Source of the DNA: Rheinheimera sediminis
GTDB taxonomy: Bacteria > Pseudomonadota > Gammaproteobacteria > Enterobacterales > Alteromonadaceae
NCBI RefSeq assembly: GCF_004005375.1
Contig: NZ_RZUF01000025.1
Location: forward strand, 1-37,657
Length of the DNA stretch: 37,657 bases
Reading direction: 5' to 3'
The position numbers and the translations under genes are program-made. This document shows positions 8,273-14,619 of this stretch, piece after piece; position 1 is the first letter of the stretch; the number at the start of each line of letters is the position of its first letter. The notes under the pieces are model-generated. The model was not told where the DNA came from. It worked only from the letters and a program-made list of their open reading frames with translations, and searched no databases.

Positions 8273-8715
8273 CCAGCCTGAGCTCAGGATAACAGGTGTC
8301 GATCTTAGGCCATTTATGAATAAAACCAACGAAGCAATTTTTTATTTTAATCACCACGGCCTAAGTTGACTGGAGACACTGATTTTGTAGATCTCAAGGC
8401 TCTTCATCATACGCCATAGCAAGCTATGGCTATCAGGGGCACACCGACAGGTGCAAAAAGATGTTTATTCAGCAGCACTGGTTATATCAGGATCAGACAG
8501 ACGCTGTATTATTTCACGCCAGTATCCAGGTTATGTGTTGACCAAAAGCGAAGAAGAGTGAGCGGCTTTGAGAGAAAAGCTGGAGACGCAATTTGTTTTC
8601 GCCACTCAGAACAAGCAGTGGCAATAAAGAGAAAAACTCTATAGTAAAGCAAGCTCACTTCAGTGAAAAAGATGAAGTGAGCTGAGATTTTATGAGCAAC
8701 AGATTGAATAAAAAC
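8273..8715. other. 443-bp gene-free segment with several inverted repeats
   Basis: No convincing gene. Visible elements: a 12-bp perfect palindrome CCTGAGCTCAGG (8277-8288); an 8-bp inverted repeat CTTAGGCC (8304-8311) and GGCCTAAG (8358-8365), 46 bp apart; a perfect hairpin GCCATAGC (8413-8420) and GCTATGGC (8423-8430); and an 11-bp hairpin at 8652-8683. A short open frame at 8426-8644 has no recognisable motif or ribosome binding site. The stretch looks like decayed or regulatory DNA between an acquired gene and hemE; I cannot name a source element. Confidence 0.5.
8652..8683. terminator. Hairpin downstream of hemE, probable terminator
   Basis: A perfect 11-bp stem AGCTCACTTCA (8652-8662) with TGAAGTGAGCT (8673-8683) and a 10-nt A-rich loop. 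It lies 33 bp beyond the stop codon of leftward hemE. The T-rich tail is weak on both strands (GAGATTTTATG on plus, TGCTTTAC on minus), so strength is uncertain. Confidence 0.5.
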
Positions 8716-9807
8716 TCAATCGTCATCACTCAGATCAAGTTCTGTATTCATGTGATAAGTGCGACTGAATGAATGCACTGCATCAATAAACACGCCTGCC
8801 TTTTCCGGATCCACATCAGGGGTAATACCATGGCCCAGGTTAAAGACATGGCCTGAGCCCATACCGTAACCATCTAAAATGGCTTGTACTTCCTGACGTA
8901 TACGCTCAGGCGTACCTAGCAGGATAGAAGGGTCCATATTGCCCTGTAAGGCTACTTTATCTCCGATACGGGCGCGGGCGTGACGAATATCAATGGTCCA
9001 GTCTAAACCCACACCATCACAACCTGTGGCAGCAATTTCTTCCAGCCATAAACCACCGTTTTTGGTAAATAGAGTGACTGGGACAGGTCGGCCATCTGCA
9101 TGACGGGTCAAACCTGCCACTATCTGTTGCATATAGCTCAGTGAATATTCACGGTAATCGTGTGGTGTTAATACACCGCCCCAAGTGTCAAAAATCATCA
9201 CCGACTGAGCGCCAGCCGCAATTTGCGCGTTCAGATACAAAATGACACTTTGTGCTAGCTTGTCCAGCAGAATGTGCACCACCTCTGATTCTGTGTACAT
9301 CAGCTTTTTGATCTTTGAGAAGGTTTTGCTGCTACCACCTTCAAACATGTATGTAGCTAAAGTCCAAGGACTACCTGCGAAGCCGATTAAAGGCACATCA
9401 CCATTCAATTCGCGGCGAATAGTACGCACGGCATCCATAACATAACGCAATTCAACTTCAGGATCTGGCACTGGCAGCTGCATTACATCCATGAAGTCGG
9501 TTAGTTGTTTGGTAAAACGCGGACCTTCACCCTCGCCAAAATACAAGCCCATTCCCATCGCATCTGGTATGGTCAAAATATCACTGAATAAGATGGCAGC
9601 ATCCAAAGGATAACGTTTTAACGGTTGCAAAGTGACTTCACAAGCCAGCTCAGGATTCTTGCATAACGACATAAAATCGCCAGCAATAGCCCGCGTTGCT
9701 CTGTACTCAGGAAGATAACGTCCTGCCTGTCGCATCATCCATATTGGAGTGCGATCGACTGGTTGCTTCATTAGGGCCCTTAAGTAACGATCATTTTTTA
9801 GTTGCAT
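8716..9807 (-). CDS. hemE: Uroporphyrinogen decarboxylase
   Basis: Removes the four acetate carboxyls of uroporphyrinogen III to give coproporphyrinogen III in heme synthesis; cytoplasmic, cofactor-free. 363 residues (family about 355). The N-terminal signature [16 protein letters not shown] (about 21-36) holds the conserved arginines, [13 protein letters not shown] holds the catalytic Asp, and [14 protein letters not shown] is the conserved C-terminal motif. A short acidic tail (LDLSDDD) ends the protein. The ATG at 9807 has only a weak ribosome binding site. The rsd-nudC-hemE neighbourhood is the same as in E. coli, but here a 74-bp repeat array separates hemE from nudC. Confidence 0.97.
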   Translation of the reverse strand: MQLKNDRYLRALMKQPVDRTPIWMMRQAGRYLPEYRATRAIAGDFMSLCKNPELACEVTLQPLKRYPLDAAILFSDILTIPDAMGMGLYFGEGEGPRFTKQLTDFMDVMQLPVPDPEVELRYVMDAVRTIRRELNGDVPLIGFAGSPWTLATYMFEGGSSKTFSKIKKLMYTESEVVHILLDKLAQSVILYLNAQIAAGAQSVMIFDTWGGVLTPHDYREYSLSYMQQIVAGLTRHADGRPVPVTLFTKNGGLWLEEIAATGCDGVGLDWTIDIRHARARIGDKVALQGNMDPSILLGTPERIRQEVQAILDGYGMGSGHVFNLGHGITPDVDPEKAGVFIDAVHSFSRTYHMNTELDLSDDD

Positions 9808-9908
9808 CTATCATCTGCCATCTTTTGATTTATCATTAGTTTATCACTGATGTTTGATCCGTCACTATTTTTTACCAAAAGCTATTTATTATGTATAGAA
9901 AAAAGCTA

Positions 9909-10034
9909 TTGCTCTGTAAAAATACATCTGTTATAAACTACATGCGCTAGTAAAGAACAAGAATAAAGAAGCTCGTTAAAACGAGTCCTGGTAACTTTCG
10001 TTACACCTTATTTAAGCCACGTCAGTGGCTTTTT
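9909..10034 (+). ncRNA. Candidate small RNA with its own promoter and terminator
   Basis: A promoter-like pair TTGCTC (9909-9914) and TATAAA (9932-9937) with 17-bp spacing predicts a start near 9944. About 70 bp on is a strong intrinsic terminator: stem AAGCCAC (10014-10020), loop GTCA, stem GTGGCTT (10025-10031), then a T-run. Between them are two small stem-loops, CTCGT/ACGAG (9972-9985) and GTAAC/GTTAC (9991-10004). No open frame with a start and ribosome binding site is present and no plus-strand gene lies upstream, so a terminator here needs another explanation; a roughly 90-nt RNA is the simplest. The region also has to hold the hemE promoter on the other strand. Promoter -35 is poor. 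Confidence 0.35.
10014..10034 (+). terminator. Intrinsic terminator at the edge of the repeat array
   Basis: Seven-bp GC-rich stem AAGCCAC/GTGGCTT with tetraloop GTCA followed by TTT and then ATTTGC. It points rightward although no protein gene precedes it on the plus strand. Its tail (TTTTTATTTGC, 10030-10040) is also the first piece of the 74-bp repeat tract. Confidence 0.7.
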
Positions 10035-10724
10035 ATTTGCCTGCCATCCATGGCGCAAACCCTAAAGGGCCAGCTAAAGCTGTTAAAAATCTTTCCAGAA
10101 GATTTTTTATTTGCCTGCCATCCATGGCGCAAACCCTAAAGGGCCAGCTAAAGCTGTTAAAAATCTTTCCAGAAGATTTTTTATTTGCCTGCCATCCATG
10201 GCGCAAACCCTAAAGGGCCAGCTAAAGCTGTTAAAAATCTTTCCAGAAGATTTTTTATTTGCCTGCCATCCATGGCGCAAACCCTAAAGGGCCAGCTAAA
10301 GCTGTTAAAAATCTTTCCAGAAGATTTTTTATTTGCCTGCCATCCATGGCGCAAACCCTAAAGGGCCAGCTAAAGCTGTTAAAAATCTTTCCAGAAGATT
10401 TTTTATTTGCCTGCCATCCATGGCGCAAACCCTAAAGGGCCAGCTAAAGCTGTTAAAAATCTTTCCAGAAGATTTTTTATTTGCCTGCCATCCATGGCGC
10501 AAACCCTAAAGGGCCAGCTAAAGCTGTTAAAAATCTTTCCAGAAGATTTTTTATTTGCCTGCCATCCATGGCGCAAACCCTAAAGGGCCAGCTAAAGCTG
10601 TTAAAAATCTTTCCAGAAGATTTTTTATTTGCCTGCCATCCATGGCGCAAACCCTAAAGAGCCAGCTAAAGCTGTTAAAAATCTTTCCAGAAGATTTTTT
10701 ATTTGCCTGCCATCCATGGCGCAA
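10030..10724. repeat. Tandem array, 74-bp unit, about 9.4 copies
   Basis: Units begin with CTGCCATCCATGG at 10041, 10115, 10189, 10263, 10337, 10411, 10485, 10559 and 10633, and a partial tenth at 10707. Copies are identical by eye except one G-to-A change at 10660. Each unit is a chain of palindromes (coordinates from unit 1): GCCAT-CC-ATGGC (10043-10054), CCCT-AA-AGGG (10060-10069), CAGCT-AA-AGCTG (10071-10082) and a 9-bp hairpin AAAAATCTT-TCCAG-AAGATTTTT (10085-10107). The last is terminator-like, T-rich on both strands. 74 is not a multiple of 3 and one frame is closed, so it is not a coding repeat; there are no unique spacers, so it is not CRISPR. The array fills the gap between the 3' end of nudC and the hemE promoter region. 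Near-identity suggests recent expansion and likely copy-number variation between strains. Confidence 0.97.
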
Positions 10725-10732
10725 TGCTTCAT

Positions 10733-11533
10733 TTATCTTCCACCCTTAGCAATATACTGAATCACCTGACCTGATAAGGTTGCCACCATTGGTACTTCTG
10801 GAAGCTGATCCATATCAAACCAATGTGCTTCTTCTATCTCATCAGGCTGACACTGCAACTCGCCAGACTTATAGTCAGCAATAAAAGCTGTCATCAGAGA
10901 ATGAGGAAAAGGCCAGGGTTGACTGCCCATGTATCGTAAATTGTTGATATCAATACCAACTTCTTCTTTTACTTCCCGTACCGCGGCTTGTTCCAGGGTT
11001 TCTGCAGACTCAACAAAACCCGCTAAAATGGAGAAAAAACCTGTTTTATGCCGGGCAGAGCGAGCCAGTAATAATTGGTTTTTGTCATTGACGACGGCAA
11101 TCAGTACACAAGGATTAATTCGGGGATAACAACGATGACCACATTTGTGGCATAGCGCTGCCAGCTCCCAGTTCACCAGATGCATAGAGCTTCCGCATTG
11201 ACCGCAGTATCTATGGGTTTGCAAAAACAACGCGACCTGACAGGCTCTGGCGGCATGTTCAAAAATAGCTGCCGATTGCTCAAGCAAAGCTCGGGCTGAA
11301 TGCCACTGTTCTTCTGCTTCTGGCCTGTCGGTGTAATTCAGCAGATAACAGTTCACTCCATCAATGGCACCAAGCAAACACAGAGGTTCACTGCCATCTA
11401 AAAAATCAGGCAACTGGTCATAACGACACAGAGGTGGCGGCGCATCGACAGACGGTAGCCAGATTTTACCCTGACTGACAATAAACCAGTGACCATACAA
11501 GTCAGCTGTAGCAGGCACATTGTGCTTGATCAT
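10733..11533 (-). CDS. nudC: NADH pyrophosphatase / NAD-cap hydrolase
   Basis: Nudix enzyme that splits NAD(H) and removes NAD caps from RNA 5' ends. 266 residues from the ATG at 11533, which has GGTGGAG about 11 nt upstream; a longer frame to 11602 adds 23 atypical residues. Zinc ribbon cysteines are C110, C113, C128 and C131. The Nudix box, G172 to I194, contains REVKEEVGI, and SQPWPFPHS just after it is the NudC-specific motif. The array of 74-bp repeats begins 9 bp past the stop codon, so the message probably runs into or ends within it. Divergent from rsd. Confidence 0.95.
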   Translation of the reverse strand: MIKHNVPATADLYGHWFIVSQGKIWLPSVDAPPPLCRYDQLPDFLDGSEPLCLLGAIDGVNCYLLNYTDRPEAEEQWHSARALLEQSAAIFEHAARACQVALFLQTHRYCGQCGSSMHLVNWELAALCHKCGHRCYPRINPCVLIAVVNDKNQLLLARSARHKTGFFSILAGFVESAETLEQAAVREVKEEVGIDINNLRYMGSQPWPFPHSLMTAFIADYKSGELQCQPDEIEEAHWFDMDQLPEVPMVATLSGQVIQYIAKGGR

Positions 11534-11683
11534 TTTTTGTTTTACTCCACCACTTATTCGTATAAACAGGCGTATGATAGAGTGAAAGACTGAACCGACC
11601 AATAAAAAAGTAGTTGATCTTTATCCGAGAATTCTTTTAATTAGAGGTTCAGAGCAGTAAGTCACTTGAGTAAGGGGAAGTAT

Positions 11684-12169
11684 ATGTACACCCGTTTAGA
11701 GTCAGCACAGCAGAAATGGGGTGGCAGCCTGACAGCTATAGACAACTGGCTGGATGAAAGGCAGCGCCTTATTGTCCGGTATTGTGAGCTGGCCGCATTG
11801 CCTCCCTTTGACAAAAAGAGTGGTAATTCTCTGCCTGATTTGGCCGATACTCAGCACTTTTGCCAGTTGCTGATGGATTATTTATCTGCTGGTCATTTTG
11901 AGGTATATGAGCAAATTGTGTCGCAATGTGCAGTAAATGGCCATGATAGTCGTAAACTGGCAGATAGCTTGTATCCAAAAATAGCCAAATCTACCGATAT
12001 GGCTCTCGAGTTTAACGACAAGTACGCCGAAGCCGATGGACAAACTTTATCAAAGAACTTCGATCGTGATTTGTCTATTTTAGGCCAAGCTTTGGTTGAG
12101 CGTTTTGATTTTGAAGATGAGCTGATTCAGACCTTACATAACAAGCATTCCAGCGCTGTTTCTGCCTGA
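11684..12169 (+). CDS. rsd: Anti-sigma-70 factor of the Rsd/AlgQ family
   Basis: Binds region 4 of the housekeeping sigma factor and reduces its use, chiefly in stationary phase. 161 residues from the ATG at 11684 (E. coli Rsd 158), chosen over an upstream TTG because AAGGGGA lies correctly spaced before it. The N-terminal part RLESAQQKWGGSLTAIDNWL and ERQRLIVRYCELA are typical of the family, which is all-helical. Divergent neighbour nudC repeats the rsd-nudC-hemE order of E. coli. A strong terminator follows. Confidence 0.92.
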   Translation: MYTRLESAQQKWGGSLTAIDNWLDERQRLIVRYCELAALPPFDKKSGNSLPDLADTQHFCQLLMDYLSAGHFEVYEQIVSQCAVNGHDSRKLADSLYPKIAKSTDMALEFNDKYAEADGQTLSKNFDRDLSILGQALVERFDFEDELIQTLHNKHSSAVSA

Positions 12170-12190
12170 ATGAATTTATTTTTTGCCTAA

Positions 12191-12216
12191 AAAAAGCGAC
12201 CATCAGGTCGCTTTTT
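12191..12216. terminator. Bidirectional terminator between rsd and fkpA
   Basis: Stem AAAAAGCGAC (12191-12200) and GTCGCTTTTT (12207-12216) with loop CATCAG. A GC core with an A-run on one side and a T-run on the other serves the two convergent genes, 21 bp past the rsd stop and 21 bp past the fkpA stop. Confidence 0.9.
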
Positions 12217-12237
12217 GCTTTTGCTGCTGGCTAAGAA

Positions 12238-12999
12238 TTACTTAGTTTCAGCAGGAGCTTCTTCTGCTGCAGGGGCTTCTTCGCCAATGCCTAATAATTC
12301 GACATCAAATACTAAAACGCTGTTTGCAGGAATGGTACCCATATCACGCTCACCGTAGGCCAAATCGCTAGGGATAGTAAATTTGAATTTAGAACCCACG
12401 CTCATCAACTGCACACCTTCAGTCCAGCCTTTGATCACCTGATTTAATGGGAATTGAGCAGGACCACGTTCTTTTGAACTGTCGAATTCAGTACCGTCAA
12501 CCAAAGTACCAGTGTAATGTACGCGAACTACGTCGGTTGCAGCTGGTTTTGGACCATCAGCAGCCTGAACAACTTCATACTGCAAACCTGACTCAGTCAC
12601 TTTCACGCCTTCTTTTTTAGCGTTAGTTTCTAAAAATGCTTTACCAGCAGCCACGTTTTGTTCAGCCTGAGCTTTGGCAACTTCAATTTGTTTTTCACGG
12701 GCTGTTTGTTCCAGCGCCATCATCACTTTCTGAACTTCTTCTTCAGTCAATTGAGCTTTACCAGCTAACTGATCCTGAATACCACGTACTATAGTTTCTG
12801 AAACTAGAGGCAAGCCTAACTTCTCATGTTCTTGAATAGTAGTGTCGATAAAACGACCAGCAGATACACCTAAGCTATAAGACTGTTTTGCAGTATCAGT
12901 GTCTAAAACCAGAGGTTTTGGCTGCTCAGCTTCTTTATTACAAGCAGACAAAGTTAAAACGGTAGCCGCAATCAGCGACACCTTAGTGAATAAACGCAT
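12238..12999 (-). CDS. fkpA: FKBP-type peptidyl-prolyl isomerase, FkpA/Mip-like lipoprotein
   Basis: Folding helper with prolyl isomerase and chaperone activity in the envelope. 253 residues from ATG 12999, which has GGAGA upstream; the longer TTG-started frame would run through that ribosome binding site. The N-terminus carries a lipoprotein signal with lipobox LSAC and acceptor C20; the next residue is Asn, not Asp, which favours transport to the outer membrane. Residues about 30-135 are the dimerising helical FKBP_N region; about 140-237 are the FKBP fold (VHYTGTLVDGTEFDSS, GWTEGVQLM, AYGERD). An Ala/Glu-rich tail ends it. E. coli FkpA is a soluble periplasmic protein, so the lipobox makes this one more Mip-like. 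Sits near slyX as in E. coli. Confidence 0.93.
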   Translation of the reverse strand: MRLFTKVSLIAATVLTLSACNKEAEQPKPLVLDTDTAKQSYSLGVSAGRFIDTTIQEHEKLGLPLVSETIVRGIQDQLAGKAQLTEEEVQKVMMALEQTAREKQIEVAKAQAEQNVAAGKAFLETNAKKEGVKVTESGLQYEVVQAADGPKPAATDVVRVHYTGTLVDGTEFDSSKERGPAQFPLNQVIKGWTEGVQLMSVGSKFKFTIPSDLAYGERDMGTIPANSVLVFDVELLGIGEEAPAAEEAPAETK

Positions 13000-13089
13000 G
13001 TATTTCTCCAATAAATAAGCAGGTTTGGCTGCAAAATTGTGTTTTAATAAGTGTAAAGGTTTTATGCAACGTCCCTATACTAACGGTTT

Positions 13090-14079
13090 GTGCGAATGAC
13101 GTTAACCCATAGTGGTAAATATCTGATATTTTTTCTGGCACTTTGTCTCATTGCCTGCTCAGAAGTTCAACCAAAATCTGTGCGTCACATCCAACACAGT
13201 GAAACCCCCTCTTATGCTGCCGCTATTAATGACAATACGACCTTGGTTGCGATATCAGCTTTAGATGCAGGCGTCACTGTCTGGGACCTGCAAAAAGATA
13301 CAGCCTTGTATTCGTTGGGTCATCAGGAAAAAGCCAATAATCAGATTCTATCTTTATCGCTGAGCCCGGATGGTAATCATTTATTAACAGGTGACAGCAC
13401 AGACTTTGCCTTATGGCAAATGAGTGATGGCCGTAACATTGGTTTTTGGTCAGTCAAAGACGCTACTATCCGCGATTTAGCTGTGTCTGATTTTGGCCGT
13501 CATCTATTGGTTGGCCAAAGTGACGGCAAAGTGCAGCATATCACCCTAAGTTCAGGGCGCCGTATTGAGTTTTTAGGCCACACCGAAAATGTAAACTCAG
13601 TCGATATGTCAGCCAATGGTCGCTTTGCTTTGACAGGCTCTAACGATCATTATGCCTACTTATGGGATACAGAAACGGCACAGATTATCCATAGCTTTCC
13701 GCATCCAAACCGGGTGACTAAGGTAACGCTGGATCAACAAGGTCGCTTTGCCTTTAGTGCAGGCAGTGAATTACAAGGTTTTATCTGGGATCTAAAAACA
13801 GGTAAACAAATCAGCCAACTGCAACTATCCAGAGCACAAATTATTACCGCCGCACGCTTTAGCCGAAACGGCAAATGGCTGGTGACCGGCTCTCCATCCA
13901 GAGCATTAATTTTATGGGATGTAGCGACAGGGAAAAAAATACAACAGTGGCAAGTCAGGGCTATTCCCAATAGCAGGCCAGCCAGTGCTGTGATCCATGC
14001 AGTAGCATTTTTGAATGACAGCACTATTATTAGTGAAAGTTCCAGTGGCGTAGCCGAAGTATGGGAGATTAAGAAATGA
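13090..14079 (+). CDS. WD40-repeat lipoprotein
   Basis: 329 residues. The N-terminus has a hydrophobic stretch and a lipobox LIAC with acceptor C23, so it should be a lipid-anchored envelope protein. The rest reads as one beta-propeller of about seven WD40 blades; clear ones contain GHTENVNSVDMSANGRFALT with YLWD, FIWDLKTGK, and LILWDVATGKK. No catalytic domain is attached, so it is probably a scaffold or assembly protein; BamB is a known propeller lipoprotein, but this is not recognisably BamB. The frame starts with GTG 13090; ATG 13096 is an equally possible start. It is divergent from fkpA and its stop overlaps the slyX start by 4 nt (ATGA), so the two are translationally coupled. Partner unknown. 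Confidence 0.85.
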   Translation: MRMTLTHSGKYLIFFLALCLIACSEVQPKSVRHIQHSETPSYAAAINDNTTLVAISALDAGVTVWDLQKDTALYSLGHQEKANNQILSLSLSPDGNHLLTGDSTDFALWQMSDGRNIGFWSVKDATIRDLAVSDFGRHLLVGQSDGKVQHITLSSGRRIEFLGHTENVNSVDMSANGRFALTGSNDHYAYLWDTETAQIIHSFPHPNRVTKVTLDQQGRFAFSAGSELQGFIWDLKTGKQISQLQLSRAQIITAARFSRNGKWLVTGSPSRALILWDVATGKKIQQWQVRAIPNSRPASAVIHAVAFLNDSTIISESSSGVAEVWEIKK

Positions 14080-14300
14080 CAGAACAAGTTGTTGAATTAC
14101 AAAGACAACTGATTGATCTGGAGAGCAAGCTTGCTTTTCAGGAAGATGTGGTGAACACGCTGAATGACGAGTTACACGAACATCAGAAAAGCATCGAAAA
14201 ACTGCAACGGCAGGTCATGCTGCTTGCTGAAAAAATCAGTAAGGGCAATGACAGTGGCATTTTGCGCTTAGACGAAGAACCGCCACCGCCCCATTATTAG
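14076..14300 (+). CDS. slyX: SlyX protein
   Basis: 74-residue cytoplasmic protein of unknown biochemical role. Almost all of it is a heptad-patterned coiled coil (VELQRQLIDLESKLAFQEDVVNTL), ending in the family hallmark PPPPHY. It starts inside the stop of the WD40 lipoprotein gene. In E. coli slyX lies between slyD and fkpA; here fkpA is two genes away and slyD is absent. Its stop is 2 bp from that of convergent yheV. Confidence 0.93.
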   Translation: MTEQVVELQRQLIDLESKLAFQEDVVNTLNDELHEHQKSIEKLQRQVMLLAEKISKGNDSGILRLDEEPPPPHY

Positions 14301-14302
14301 TG

Positions 14303-14509
14303 TTATTCGGGTTTAAACACACCTATCACCTGTTCAGCAGCACGCGACGCTTTTGCCACCTGCTGTTCAGGTTGCGCCATATGATGGCCACACTCAACAC
14401 ATTCGACTTTTTCAACATTGTTCTCAACAAACAACATCAAGGTATCCATGGCTTTGCACTGAGGGCAAGTTGCACCAGCGATAAAACGTTTTTTCTTTCT
14501 TTCTGTCAT
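14303..14509 (-). CDS. yheV: YheV-family zinc-ribbon protein
   Basis: 68 residues from ATG 14509, with GGAGAG upstream; an upstream TTG would add five residues and is less likely. It begins MTERKKKRFIAGATCPQCKAMD and has a second pair in VECVECGH, forming a CxxC...CxxC zinc ribbon. The basic start and the RFIAGA-CPxCKAMD motif are typical of the E. coli YheV family, whose role is unknown. In E. coli yheV lies near slyX and kefB. The C-terminal 25 residues are less conserved-looking and of unknown use. Confidence 0.88.
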   Translation of the reverse strand: MTERKKKRFIAGATCPQCKAMDTLMLFVENNVEKVECVECGHHMAQPEQQVAKASRAAEQVIGVFKPE

Positions 14510-14619
14510 ATTTTTACTCTCCAAACCGGGCTTTTATCGCATCAATACCGCTTGCACTCTTGGTTTGTCGCCACTTTGCGATTAGAGTAGCAACCAATTT
14601 TCGTCTGGGCTTAAACACC

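Noticed and set aside
8304-8365. Integron attC site
   Set aside because: The arms read CTTAGGCC then GGCCTAAG, the reverse of the GCCTAAC...GTTAGGC order expected of attC, and no cassette-like gene or integrase is present.
8426-8644. Small gene of 72 codons
   Set aside because: No motif, no ribosome binding site, and it begins within a palindrome; another frame of the same stretch looks equally random.
10030-10724. CRISPR array
   Set aside because: Repeats are directly contiguous 74-bp units with no unique spacers and no cas genes.
10025-10749. Protein-coding repeats (open frames of 62-64 residues)
   Set aside because: The 74-bp period shifts the frame every unit, one frame is closed, and no ribosome binding site is present.
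12900-13090. Sigma-E promoter for fkpA
   Set aside because: No GGAACTT / TCTAA pair at the right spacing could be found upstream of the gene.
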